From an uncultured Prevotella sp. (lineage in GTDB: Bacteria; Bacteroidota; Bacteroidia; Bacteroidales; Bacteroidaceae): a stretch of DNA of 36,158 nt. The stretch lies in the NCBI GenBank assembly GCA_944321645.1, contig CALUMB010000023.1:1-36158 (forward strand), written 5' to 3'. The notes under the pieces are model-generated. The model ran no database searches. It saw only the letters and a program-made list of their open reading frames with translations, and was not told the origin of the DNA. Positions 15,737 to 23,029 of the stretch are shown here, piece by piece (the first letter of the stretch is position 1; each line of letters starts with the position of its first letter). The position numbers were made by a program, and so were the translations under genes.

Positions 15737-16288
15737 TTAAGCCTCGGCGGGAGCTTCGCCGGCATTTGCCTCGGCGGCGCTCTCTTCAGCGGCTTTCTGT
15801 GCCTCTGCTTCGGCCTTTGCAGCCAAGGCGGCGGCTTTCTTGTCAGCCACTTTCTTGGCAATGGTCTCGTTCACTTTCTTCTCGGCCTCGATGCCCTTTG
15901 CGTAAGCTTCCTTCTTGGCCTTTTCGTCCTTCTCGCGGATTGAGTCAAGCCCTTTCACCTTGTCGGCCTTCCACGCATCGAACTTCTTCTGTGCGGTAGC
16001 CTCGTCGAATGCGCCCTTCTTTACGCCGCCACGCAGGTGCTTCATAAGGTAGACACCCTCACGGCTTAAGATGTTGCGCACCGTGTCGGTGGGCTGTGCG
16101 CCCGTTTCCACCCAATAGAGGGCGCGGTCAAAATTCAAATCTACTGTGGCCGGATTGGTGTTAGGATTGTAAGTACCAATTTTCTCAGTAAATTTACCAT
16201 CACGTGGTGCTCTAACGTCGGCAATCACAATGCTGTAGAAAGCATATCCCTTGCGGCCGCCGCGTTGTAATCTGATTTTTGTTGCCAT
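15737..16288 (-). CDS. rpsP: 30S ribosomal protein bS16 with long C-terminal extension
   Basis: The first 90 residues or so are a clear bS16 ([54 protein letters not shown]), an rRNA-binding protein of the 30S body. A roughly 90-residue tail rich in Ala, Lys and Glu follows ([20 protein letters not shown] and further to [11 protein letters not shown]), predicted to be a long, possibly coiled-coil helix. Classical bS16 is 80-90 residues long; the long tail is a Bacteroidota habit and would project from the ribosome. The ATG at 16288 is the conserved start; a TAACTTTG promoter box lies about 55 bp upstream. The gene stands alone, without the rimM-trmD-rplS neighbours found in other phyla. Confidence 0.95.
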   Translation of the reverse strand: MATKIRLQRGGRKGYAFYSIVIADVRAPRDGKFTEKIGTYNPNTNPATVDLNFDRALYWVETGAQPTDTVRNILSREGVYLMKHLRGGVKKGAFDEATAQKKFDAWKADKVKGLDSIREKDEKAKKEAYAKGIEAEKKVNETIAKKVADKKAAALAAKAEAEAQKAAEESAAEANAGEAPAEA

Positions 16289-16342
16289 TGATTTTGTTTG
16301 TTTGTAAGGTTTGAATTTGCTAATAACTCGTAAAAGCGGGTG

Positions 16343-16350
16343 CAAAGTTA
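16343..16350 (-). promoter_or_regulatory. TAnnTTTG -7 box of rpsP
   Basis: TAACTTTG on the minus strand (16350 to 16343); predicted leader about 50 nt. The -33 match is poor. Confidence 0.55.
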
Positions 16351-16391
16351 CAATAAAAAGTGCAAACGGGAGTGGCGACGTGGCTGTTTTT

Positions 16392-17048
16392 TTATTTTTT
16401 AACGAGCGTCAGTCCGGCATTCATCCCGTCGATGCCTTTCATTAGTGTGGAGATCGTCTGGATGTTGGAGTTCGACGATTTGCTTGCGATTCCTTTTATG
16501 AGGTCGAGTATTTTGGTCGCGTCCGTCACTATCATCAGCTTGTTCCCGTTCAGCTGCGTGTTGATGGGGATGGCCTTTTGGCCGAATACGAGGTTGAGCT
16601 TAGAGTCTTCGACCTTCCACTTCCCTTTGATGCTTTTCTCGCCGAAGGTTTCGGTAAACGTGCCGTCTTCGTTGAAGGTGATGGTGAACGCACCTTTGTC
16701 TATGCCGATTTTCGACAGCTGCTCCTGCAGCTTCTCTTCAAGCTTGTTTGAGGCGATGCCGGCCCCGGCCTTAGTCAGGAGGTTGTCAGACTCAAATGTT
16801 ATGGCCGGTTCGGAGTATTCCCACGTGCCGACTATGTTTTCTGTCGATGCCTGCTTGTCTTTCGAGAAAATCGAAGTAAGCCCCGAAAGCAGCCCGGAGG
16901 CAGAGCTTGCTTCCGAATTCTCGCCATTGCCGTTCTTTCCTGCAATGCCGCTTAGGATGTTGCCCAAGTTGATTTGGGCGTTAGCGCAGGCGCTGCCCAT
17001 CAGCATGGCGGCCAAGACCAATACTTTTGCAAATACAATCTTTTTCAT
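16392..17048 (-). CDS. Secreted DUF4923-like lipocalin-type protein
   Basis: A 218-residue exported protein. The signal peptide is [20 protein letters not shown] then CANAQ, with cleavage probably after CANA near residue 24. A Gly/Ser-rich linker with [12 protein letters not shown] and LLSGLTSIF follows. The main domain starts at about 80 ([20 protein letters not shown]) and has repeated strands such as [20 protein letters not shown] and [18 protein letters not shown], the lipocalin-like pattern of the DUF4923 family found in Bacteroidales. The function of the family is unknown; binding of a small hydrophobic ligand in the periplasm is conceivable. The start at 17048 is preferred because the promoter (17073-17104) leaves a short leader and MKKIVF starts the signal peptide. 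Possible lipobox GSAC is not optimally placed. Confidence 0.8.
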   Translation of the reverse strand: MKKIVFAKVLVLAAMLMGSACANAQINLGNILSGIAGKNGNGENSEASSASGLLSGLTSIFSKDKQASTENIVGTWEYSEPAITFESDNLLTKAGAGIASNKLEEKLQEQLSKIGIDKGAFTITFNEDGTFTETFGEKSIKGKWKVEDSKLNLVFGQKAIPINTQLNGNKLMIVTDATKILDLIKGIASKSSNSNIQTISTLMKGIDGMNAGLTLVKK

Positions 17049-17072
17049 GTCCTTTATATTTTTAGTGCGCGG

Positions 17073-17104
17073 CAAAAGTAATATTTTATCATAACATAAA
17101 CAAA
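17073..17104 (-). promoter_or_regulatory. Bacteroidota-type promoter of the DUF4923 gene
   Basis: On the minus strand TTTG (17104-17101), 20 bp, then TACTTTTG (17080-17073): an excellent match with correct spacing. It is divergent from and about 40 bp away from the plus-strand promoter at 17120-17150. Confidence 0.75.
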
Positions 17105-17119
17105 TATTATTTACGAAAC

Positions 17120-17150
17120 TTTCCCGTTTAATTTTATTTTGCTACTTTTG
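17120..17150 (+). promoter_or_regulatory. Promoter of the GT2-rhaM unit
   Basis: TTTC (17120-17123), 19 bp, TACTTTTG (17143-17150). The predicted transcription start near 17156 lies after the possible GTG start at 17153, which argues for the ATG at 17177. Confidence 0.6.
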
Positions 17151-17176
17151 CTGTGATATTGAAAAAGCAAACGACA

Positions 17177-18079
17177 ATGCCGCAACCCGATGCCATGCAA
17201 GAAGGACTGTCTGTCCTGATTCCCGTCTACAACCACAAGTGCCTGGAGACGGTGAGAAGGATAAAGCATGTCTGCGACGGCACGCCGGGGCTTGCCTACG
17301 AAATACTCGTGGCCGACGATGGCTCCACCGATGCCGACGCATTGGAATGCAATGCCGCCATTGGGGAGATGGCCAATTGCAAGCTCTACAAGAGGCAGCA
17401 AAACAGCGGCAGCGCAGCCACGCGGAACTTCCTTGCCGAACAGGGCGCATACCCTTGGCTGCTGTTCCTGGATTGCGACGTTGACATTCCTGACGACGGA
17501 TTTGTGGGGAAATACCTGCAAAACAGGGTGGACGGAGCCGTTGTCAGCGGTGGGGTGAAAACCTGCCGCGAGAGCAAAAGGCTTAAGTCTAACTTACGGT
17601 ATGTTTACGAACACAATGCCGAGGCGTCTTATACAGCCGCCATGCGGAGCAAGCGGCCTTACAAGTCGTTCCGCTCCGTCAACTTCCTCATGCAGAAGGA
17701 CTTGTTCCTTTCCGTCAGGTTCAACGAAGGCATGAAGAGGTTTGAGGACGTTTTCTTTGGGAAAGTGCTACAGGAACGTGGCATACACATCCGCCATATA
17801 GACAACCCGGTGGAGATGGGCTATTTTGAAGACAATGCGGCTTACTTGAAGAAGATAGAGACCGACCTGCTCATGTTAGACTTGTTCCGCGAGGAACTGT
17901 CCGGGTTTTCCACAATGTTGGATTGCGAAAAGGCCCTCCGTGCGCCTTTGTTGCAATCTTCCATCAAGCTGTGGCACAAGCTGTTCGGCCGGCTCGAGAG
18001 GCGCGTGCTTGTGGGCGGCAGCCCAAACCTTGCCGTTTTCAACTTATACAGGATAGGATTCTTTATTTCAAACCAATAA
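17177..18079 (+). CDS. Glycosyltransferase family 2
   Basis: A 300-residue GT-A enzyme. Motifs from the chosen start: LSVLIPVYNH (11-20), ADDGSTD (46-52), SGSAATRNFLAEQG (77-90) and the metal-binding DCDVD (99-103). Later the family-typical VNFLMQKDLF and RFEDVFFGKVL follow, with the ED pair likely at the acceptor site. A GTG at 17153 would give a longer form but precedes the predicted transcription start; the ATG at 17195 is also possible. The basic C-terminus (KLFGRLERRVLVG) could be membrane-associated. Donor and acceptor are unknown. The rhamnose mutarotase gene follows after 14 bp, which hints at a rhamnose-related glycan, but this is weak evidence. Confidence 0.88.
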   Translation: MPQPDAMQEGLSVLIPVYNHKCLETVRRIKHVCDGTPGLAYEILVADDGSTDADALECNAAIGEMANCKLYKRQQNSGSAATRNFLAEQGAYPWLLFLDCDVDIPDDGFVGKYLQNRVDGAVVSGGVKTCRESKRLKSNLRYVYEHNAEASYTAAMRSKRPYKSFRSVNFLMQKDLFLSVRFNEGMKRFEDVFFGKVLQERGIHIRHIDNPVEMGYFEDNAAYLKKIETDLLMLDLFREELSGFSTMLDCEKALRAPLLQSSIKLWHKLFGRLERRVLVGGSPNLAVFNLYRIGFFISNQ

Positions 18080-18093
18080 AATTACAATTTATT

Positions 18094-18411
18094 ATGAAAC
18101 GATTTGCATTTAAGATGATTCTGAAAAAGGGCTGCGAGAAGGAGTACGCGAGGCGCCATGCAGCCATCTGGCCCGAACTTAAGCAGATGATAAAGGACCA
18201 GGGCGTAAGCGATTACAGCATTTTCTGGGACAAAGAGACTAATTTGCTGTTTGCGGTGCAGAAGTGCGACAAGGACACGAACAGCCAAGATACGACCAAT
18301 GTAGACCCAATCACACAAAAGTGGTGGGACATGATGGCCGACATAATGGAGGTAAACCCCGACAATTCGCCTGTGTCGATTCCGCTCGAAGAGCTGTTCC
18401 ACATGGACTGA
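18094..18411 (+). CDS. rhaM: L-rhamnose mutarotase
   Basis: This 105-residue protein matches RhaM closely. Tyr18 and His22 sit in EYARRHAAIWPELK, the active-site pair of the E. coli enzyme; WW (77-78) precedes DMMADIM; and NPDNSPVS (88-95) is a signature shared with E. coli RhaM. It interconverts alpha- and beta-L-rhamnose, supplying the anomer needed by the isomerase, and acts as a cytosolic dimer. The other rha catabolic genes (isomerase, kinase, aldolase) are not in the window. It is encoded 14 bp after a glycosyltransferase gene, perhaps by operon shuffling. The following gene starts 112 bp later. Confidence 0.93.
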   Translation: MKRFAFKMILKKGCEKEYARRHAAIWPELKQMIKDQGVSDYSIFWDKETNLLFAVQKCDKDTNSQDTTNVDPITQKWWDMMADIMEVNPDNSPVSIPLEELFHMD

Positions 18412-18523
18412 CGTGAAAGTCTGTCGGCCATGTGTGGCCCGGCAGGCCAGGCAATACGCAGACTTCCCAAGCGGTATGGCCGATTGGGGAGTCTGTCTTT
18501 CGCTATACAGAACAAATGTTCCC

Positions 18524-19582
18524 ATGGTTTTTCATGCAAAAAGATTCTTTCCCTGGGCCGTGGCAGCGGCGGCTCTGGCCATTCCCCGCTGCGGGCAACC
18601 GGCCCATGCAGCCGACAACATATATAATAAGGTGGTGCTGGTAAGGGAAAACAGGCAGCGTTCGTTCCGCTCGACCGTTCCGGCTGGGAATTATAGCGGA
18701 ATTGCGCACGTCGGCGGGCGGCGTTATGCCGTGGTAAGCGACAAGGCTTCGCCCGACGGTTTCTTTATGTTCGACGTGGTGGTAGACACGCTTTCCGGCA
18801 AATTGCGTGGTGTGGCCAACCAAGGCTTCGTGTCATCGCAAATGCCGAACAGAGACCAGGAAGGCGTCGCATACGTGCCACGGAAAGGCACTCTTTTTAT
18901 ATGCGGCGAAGCTGACAACCGCGTCTTGGAGTTTGGGCTTGACGGAAAGCCTACCGGCAACGAGCTTGAAGTGCCGGATGCCTTGCGTGGGGCGAAGGGC
19001 AACTATGGACTTGAGTCGCTGGCATACGACGAAGAGGCACATTGCTTCTGGAGCATTCCCGAAAGCACTTTGCCTTGCGACGGAGAGGCTGCCACATACG
19101 CCAACGGCGTGGCCAACCGCTTGAGGCTGATGTGCTTCAACGACAGCATGGAGTTGGCGGGGCAGTTTTTCTACGAGATGGACAAGCCAACCGCACGCAA
19201 GAAGCCGCGGCTCTACGCCTTTGGCGTAAGCGAAGTTTGCCCGGTGGGCGGTGGGCGCTTGCTGGTGATGGAGCGCGAGTTCTTCGTGTCGCGCCGTAAG
19301 TTAGGCTCTTGGGTGAACATCAAGATTTACGTTGTCTGCCCGACGGACACATTGAAAGGGAAAACTCTGCCAAAATATCTGCTGACGGAGTTTAAGACGC
19401 GCCTGAACTTATTCCGCTACAACCTCGCAAACTATGAGGGAATGTGCCTCGGCCCACGGCTGGCCGACGGCAACCGGGTGGTCATTCTGGTCAGCGATTC
19501 GCAGAATCGGTATGGCGGAGTGTTGAAGGACTATTTCAAAACCATCGTAATAAGCGATGGTTCCGATTCCGTCCGGCAATAG
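18524..19582 (+). CDS. Esterase-like phytase-domain protein, secreted
   Basis: The 352-residue product has an N-terminal export signal (FHAKRFFPWAVAAAALAIPR, then CGQPAHAA). The rest resembles the esterase-like activity of phytase domain (PF13449 type), a beta-propeller fold: GNYSGIAHVGGRRYAVVSDK (about 55-75), NRDQEGVAYVPRKGTLFICG (about 109-128) and NYGLESLAYDEEAHCFWSIP (about 160-180), then the late ANYEGMCLGPRLADG. The repeated G-[IL]-[AS]-[HY] pattern with acidic residues nearby is typical. Members hydrolyse phosphate esters or act as periplasmic sensors or binding proteins; the substrate is unknown here. The ATG at 18524 is preferred since the open frame from 18413 would bury the signal. 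Repeat copy 3 begins 30 bp after its stop. Confidence 0.72.
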   Translation: MVFHAKRFFPWAVAAAALAIPRCGQPAHAADNIYNKVVLVRENRQRSFRSTVPAGNYSGIAHVGGRRYAVVSDKASPDGFFMFDVVVDTLSGKLRGVANQGFVSSQMPNRDQEGVAYVPRKGTLFICGEADNRVLEFGLDGKPTGNELEVPDALRGAKGNYGLESLAYDEEAHCFWSIPESTLPCDGEAATYANGVANRLRLMCFNDSMELAGQFFYEMDKPTARKKPRLYAFGVSEVCPVGGGRLLVMEREFFVSRRKLGSWVNIKIYVVCPTDTLKGKTLPKYLLTEFKTRLNLFRYNLANYEGMCLGPRLADGNRVVILVSDSQNRYGGVLKDYFKTIVISDGSDSVRQ

Positions 19583-19612
19583 TCGCGTTTTCTGGAGGCG
19601 GGCTTTCTGGTT

Positions 19613-19831
19613 AGTTGAATATATGCAACTAAAAACGGCTGTTGCCCCGTCGCTTTTTAACACGGCCCAAATCGCCGTGCAAAATGGCTCGTTTCGCACG
19701 GCGAAATGGCACGAATCAGACGCTAAAACGGTGCGTTTGGGAGACCAAAGTGCACCGTGTTCGCAACCGGTTGAACCTCAATCGGTTAGGCGGATGCCGC
19801 CGCTCGCTCCTTGTTAAGTTAAAAATGTTAA
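19613..19831 (+). repeat. 220-bp dispersed intergenic element, copy 3 (219 bp)
   Basis: Dyad AGTTGAATATATGCAACT at 19613-19630; TTTTTAACACGG box at 19654-19665; four contiguous 22-bp units at 19681-19702, 19703-19724, 19725-19746 and 19747-19768; terminal GTTAAGTTAAAAATGTTAA at 19813-19831, identical to copies 2 and 4. One base is missing in the part before the units. It lies 30 bp downstream of the phytase-like gene, in the same orientation. Confidence 0.9.
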
Positions 19832-20025
19832 TGCTGGCAGGGCGATTGGCGTTGGTTTGCTTCATCCGTTTCCACCTTACAGGCATGGCGCGACTTGCAC
19901 CTGAATGTCCGTTTGCATGAGAGGGGGGAGCTAATGCCAGGCTTGCCATTTGTCAGTACGCATTGGCAGACTGCCGAAATAAAACCTAAAACATCGAAAA
20001 AATAGACAAACACCCGACTGTCGGC
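19832..20025. other. Gene-free stretch after repeat copy 3
   Basis: No coding frame, strong hairpin or known RNA is visible. With repeat copy 3, the promoter at 20026-20056 and the MITE-like element it accounts for the long gap between 19582 and the small membrane-protein gene. Confidence 0.5.
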
Positions 20026-20056
20026 TTGCCTGCTTCGGCCAAAAGGCTTAACTTTG
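20026..20056 (+). promoter_or_regulatory. Bacteroidota-type promoter upstream of the lemA region
   Basis: TTG (20026-20028), 20 bp, TAACTTTG (20049-20056). The predicted start near 20062 would give a leader of about 245 nt to the small membrane-protein ATG at 20308, running through the inverted-repeat element 20059-20221. Confidence 0.6.
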
Positions 20057-20058
20057 CG

Positions 20059-20221
20059 AAAGTTTAAAAATGAATGTCCGCATTTAGCCAAAACAAATAA
20101 AATAAGGAAGCGGAGAAGCCTACGTCCTCTAACTTCTTAGCGGAACGCAGTGGAGCGATGACTTCTTATGGCTCCTTTAACTCCTTTGAATTGGAGCTTT
20201 GCGGATATTCAAAAGTTTAAA
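20059..20221. repeat. MITE-like element with inverted ends and flanking direct repeats
   Basis: TGAATGTCCGCA (20071-20082) and TGCGGATATTCA (20200-20211) are 12-bp inverted repeats with one G-T wobble. They are flanked by the direct repeat AAAGTTTAAA at 20059-20068 and 20212-20221. The interior (117 bp) has no ORF and contains ACTTCTTA/ACTTCTTAT and CTCCTTTAACTCCTTTGAATT-like short repeats. It could be a miniature inverted-repeat element with target duplication, or a structured mRNA leader. Confidence 0.5.
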
Positions 20222-20307
20222 TAGGCATGGCGGGAGCCTTGGCAATGGCTTTTTCGCTGGTAGCCAAACACCGCCGGAAACCGGAAAGACAGGAACGAGG
20301 TGTCGCC

Positions 20308-20538
20308 ATGGCACTAAGAATTGAAATGAACGTAGACAAAGACAATTTGATTACGAATGCCGCGCTCGCCATTGTGGCACTATTGTTGCTGTGGATATGC
20401 GTGAGGAGCATAGGCAGTGGGGCAAGTGGCGCGGCTGCGCCGCCGCCTGCCGACAGTTGCGCGAACGAGGCTTCCGCGCCGCCGGTTGCATTGCCCGCCA
20501 CGGGGCGTGATGCGTCTGCGGCATGGGGCGCGAGATAG
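20308..20538 (+). CDS. Small single-pass membrane protein of unknown function
   Basis: An unrecognised 76-residue frame: MALRIEMNVDKDNLITNA, then one membrane helix (ALAIVALLLLWICVRSIG, about residues 18-36), then an Ala/Pro/Gly-rich tail with two Cys. The open frame can be extended to an ATG at 20227, but that part is basic and unlike the rest. Base use in the third codon position is GC-rich like neighbouring genes, which mildly supports coding. It precedes lemA by 65 bp on the same strand and may be co-transcribed from the promoter at 20026-20056. No homologue comes to mind; it might be a spurious frame in GC-rich DNA. Confidence 0.4.
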   Translation: MALRIEMNVDKDNLITNAALAIVALLLLWICVRSIGSGASGAAAPPPADSCANEASAPPVALPATGRDASAAWGAR

Positions 20539-20603
20539 CCAAACTTGCCTCGGGCGCGGAAATCAAGAGACTAAATCATAAAAGTAATATCAACGAAACG
20601 AAA

Positions 20604-21197
20604 ATGAACATGAAGAAACATTTGGGATGGATTGTGGCGGGAGCCGTTGTGGTGGTCTTGCTGCTTTGGTGTGTGACCGGCTACAACGGACTTGTGTCTA
20701 TGGACGAGCAAGTGTCCGGGAAATGGGCGAACGTGGAGACGCAATACCAGCGCAGGGCAGACCTGATACCGAATCTCGTGAACACGGTGAAGGGCTACGC
20801 CACGCACGAGCAGACCACGTTGCAGCAAGTGGTGGAGGCGCGGAGCAAGGCTACGCAGGTCACTCTGGATGCCACCGACATTACCCCCGAAAAGCTGGCG
20901 CAGTACCAAAAGGCACAGGGCGACGTGTCTGCCGCGCTCGGGCGGCTGCTCATGGTGGCGGAGAACTATCCGCAGCTTAAGGCCAACCAAAACTTCCTCG
21001 AACTCCAGTCGCAGCTTGAAGGCACCGAGAACAGGATAGGCGTTGCCCGCAAAGACTTCAACGACGCTGCCAAGGCTTACAACGTGGCGATACGCCGTTT
21101 CCCCAAAAACATATTGGCCGGGCTGTTTGGCTTTGAAAAGAAGGCATATTTTGAGGCTGCCGAAGGTGCTGAAAAGGCACCCGAAGTGAAATTCTGA
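20604..21197 (+). CDS. lemA: LemA family membrane protein
   Basis: The 197-residue protein has an N-terminal membrane helix (HLGWIVAGAVVVVLLLWCV, about residues 6-24) followed by the LemA core. Diagnostic pieces are YNGLVSMDEQVSGKWANVET, YQRRADLIPNLVNTVKGYA, and the C-terminal TENRIGVARKDFNDAAKAYN followed by RRFPKNILAGLFGF. The core is a long helical bundle facing the outside of the cytoplasmic membrane. LemA proteins are widespread and poorly understood; they are often next to TPM-domain proteins, as here, and have been linked to membrane stress. The ATG at 20604 or 20610 is likely; both keep the basic pre-helix residues. The TPM gene starts 7 bp after its stop, so the two are co-transcribed. 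Confidence 0.92.
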   Translation: MNMKKHLGWIVAGAVVVVLLLWCVTGYNGLVSMDEQVSGKWANVETQYQRRADLIPNLVNTVKGYATHEQTTLQQVVEARSKATQVTLDATDITPEKLAQYQKAQGDVSAALGRLLMVAENYPQLKANQNFLELQSQLEGTENRIGVARKDFNDAAKAYNVAIRRFPKNILAGLFGFEKKAYFEAAEGAEKAPEVKF

Positions 21198-21204
21198 CGG
21201 TGGG

Positions 21205-22137
21205 ATGGCAAGGCGTTTAGCATTGTTCGTGGCGTTGGTTCTCGCCTTTGCCTTGGGTGCCAAGGCGAAAGGCGGTAGCGGCGTGTACACCGTTGAGACT
21301 GTGCCAAACGTGCATATAGCCGATGCGAGCCAGTATGTGACCGACCCCTCCGGGTTTATGTCTGCCGCCGCGCGCGACACGGTCAACGGCATGTTCGCCC
21401 GCCTCGAAGCCACAACCGGCATTGAGGTGGCCGTCGTGCTGCTGCCGTCTGTTGGCGAGGCCTCGCCGTTTGACTTTGCGCAAGACTTGTTTCGCAAGTG
21501 GGGAGTGGGCAAGGCCGATAACGACAACGGGCTGCTCGTGCTGTATGTGGCTGACGCCAAGAAGATAAGGTTCCACACCGGCTATGGCCTCGAGGGGCTG
21601 CTCACCGACGCTATGTGCAGGCGCATTCAAGAGCGACTGATGGTTCCGGCGTTTGCCCGTGGCGACGTTGACGGCGGCATGGTGGCCGGAATGTCGGCGG
21701 TGTGCTCTTTGCTCGATGGGTCGATGGAGCCGCAACGCGACGGTGACGGCGGTTTTGGCCTGTTGCCGGTGTTGGCGTTTGTTGCCATACTCGTGGTAGT
21801 GCTCATAATGACCGGGACTATCGGTGGGCGCAAGAGGCGCTGTGCCGCCTGCGGGGTTGGCCACCTTAAGCTGGTGTCCACCGACTATTTCCGCTCACGC
21901 GACGGTCGCCGCTTCCGTAAGGATGTCTATGTGTGCAGCCATTGCGGCAGGGTGACTGTGGAAAACACGCCCACTGGCGACGGCGGGCAAGGCCCTTCGT
22001 CGGGCCTGGGCGCATTCTTGGGCGGAATGATGCTCGGTTCCATGTTGCGCGGCGGCCATGGCGGCGGTGGCGGCCCGGTGGGCGGCAGCTTTGGCGGCGG
22101 CGACTCTGGCGGCGGCGGGGCTGAATCGAGCTGGTAG
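21205..22137 (+). CDS. TPM-domain (YgcG-like) membrane protein
   Basis: A 310-residue exported membrane protein: signal peptide (MARRLALFVALVLAFALGAK), TPM domain at about 40-175 (YVTDPSGFMSAAARDTVNGM; VVLLPSVGEASPFDFAQDLF; KWGVGKADNDNGLLVLYVAD; IRFHTGYGLEGLLTDAMCRR), one membrane helix (LLPVLAFVAILVVVLIM, about 186-202), a cytosolic zinc-ribbon-like CxxC pair (Cys213/Cys216 and Cys244/Cys247), and a Gly-rich tail from about 262. The TPM fold was first described as an acid phosphatase of thylakoids. With LemA upstream it forms a common but functionally obscure pair at the cell envelope. The four-cysteine module in addition to the Gly-rich tail is a less usual elaboration. Confidence 0.87.
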   Translation: MARRLALFVALVLAFALGAKAKGGSGVYTVETVPNVHIADASQYVTDPSGFMSAAARDTVNGMFARLEATTGIEVAVVLLPSVGEASPFDFAQDLFRKWGVGKADNDNGLLVLYVADAKKIRFHTGYGLEGLLTDAMCRRIQERLMVPAFARGDVDGGMVAGMSAVCSLLDGSMEPQRDGDGGFGLLPVLAFVAILVVVLIMTGTIGGRKRRCAACGVGHLKLVSTDYFRSRDGRRFRKDVYVCSHCGRVTVENTPTGDGGQGPSSGLGAFLGGMMLGSMLRGGHGGGGGPVGGSFGGGDSGGGGAESSW

Positions 22138-22162
22138 GCTGCCTCGTTTTGTGTACTATGAT

Positions 22163-22242
22163 AACGGATGGCGGAGGGTTTTGGTTGCGTTTCGCGCCCT
22201 TGAATGTCCAAAGGGGCATTTGGAACCTCTCCGCCATCCGTT
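22163..22242. other. Large hairpin between the TPM and J-domain genes
   Basis: AACGGATGGCGGAG (22163-22176) is perfectly complementary to CTCCGCCATCCGTT (22229-22242), extended by GGTT/AACC with one bulged base. The 48-nt interior can fold further. No T run follows on the plus strand, so a plain terminator is uncertain; a processed leader, attenuator or small RNA is possible. Confidence 0.65.
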
Positions 22243-22317
22243 GCAATATTTTGGCATTTTTGGCGTCTATTGCGCAGTTCAGGCACATTTTTTGCAGTGC
22301 AACAGGCAGACAAAATT

Positions 22318-22323
22318 AGGAGG
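22318..22323 (+). promoter_or_regulatory. AGGAGG Shine-Dalgarno-like site before the J-domain gene
   Basis: AGGAGG is 7 nt upstream of the ATG at 22331. Bacteroidota ribosomes largely hide their anti-SD and other genes in the window lack such a site, so this one stands out and supports the chosen start. Confidence 0.6.
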
Positions 22324-22330
22324 ATTTCTT

Positions 22331-23017
22331 ATGGCATTTATCGATTACTACAAGATTCTCGGCGTTAGCCGTGATATTCCGCAGAAGGATGTGAAGCGTG
22401 CCTACTTGAAGCGCGCAAAGCAGTTCCACCCTGACCTTCATCCCGACGACCCCAAGGCAAAGGCTAAGTTTCAGGCGCTGAACGAGGCTTACGACGTAAT
22501 AGGCGACCCGGAAAAGCGAAAGAAGTACGACCAGTACGGCGAACAGTGGCGCAATGCTGACGCATTTGCCAACGGCGGCGGTGGCGGCTCGTATAGCTAT
22601 TCTACCGGCGGCTCGCCTTTTGAAGACTTCGACTTTGGCTCGTTTCAAAATGTGGGTGGCGGCTTCAGCTCGTTTTTCGAGCAGCTCTTCGGCAAGGGCA
22701 GGCATCGCGCCGGCCAGGACTTTGGCGGCTACGATGGTGCGCGTCGCCATTCGGGCGAGATGAACGCCAACGTGAACATCGACTTGTACACGGCGTTGCT
22801 CGGCGGCGAGATAATGATACAGCTTAAAGACGGCTCGAGGATAAAGCTAAAGGTGAAGCCTGAAACCCAAAACGGAACGAAAGTCCGGCTGCGTGGCAAA
22901 GGCTATGACCGGGGCGATGGCACGTTCGGCGACTTGATAATAACGTATAACGTGAAGTTGCCCACGAACCTAAGCGACCGCCAAAAGGAGCTGCTTAGGG
23001 AAATGAGGGGCGAGTGA
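22331..23017 (+). CDS. Short J-domain (DnaJ/CbpA-like) co-chaperone
   Basis: The 228-residue protein has an N-terminal J domain (residues 1-68) with the Hsp70-stimulating HPD motif at 33-35, a Gly/Phe/Ser-rich linker (about 80-135), and one C-terminal beta domain (NVNIDLYTALLGGEIMIQLK, then VRLRGKGYDRGDGTFGDLII). There is no Zn-finger (CxxCxGxG) domain. CbpA-type proteins normally carry two C-terminal substrate-binding domains; this one corresponds to the second only, so it is much shorter than the usual length of about 300. It probably delivers clients to DnaK. A CbpM-type modulator gene does not follow. The start is fixed by the conserved FIDYYKILGV and by the AGGAGG 7 nt upstream. Confidence 0.9.
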   Translation: MAFIDYYKILGVSRDIPQKDVKRAYLKRAKQFHPDLHPDDPKAKAKFQALNEAYDVIGDPEKRKKYDQYGEQWRNADAFANGGGGGSYSYSTGGSPFEDFDFGSFQNVGGGFSSFFEQLFGKGRHRAGQDFGGYDGARRHSGEMNANVNIDLYTALLGGEIMIQLKDGSRIKLKVKPETQNGTKVRLRGKGYDRGDGTFGDLIITYNVKLPTNLSDRQKELLREMRGE

Positions 23018-23029
23018 ACTTAAGGTTTT

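Noticed and set aside
17153-17176. GTG start for the GT2 gene
   Set aside because: It lies only 3 bp after the -7 box and before the predicted transcription start.
20059-20221. tRNA or known structured RNA
   Set aside because: No T-loop (GTTCRANNC), no acceptor stem with CCA and no riboswitch core that I recognise.
21217-21864. 215-codon minus-strand frame opposite the TPM gene
   Set aside because: Antisense shadow of a GC-rich gene with a convincing signal peptide and domain on the plus strand.
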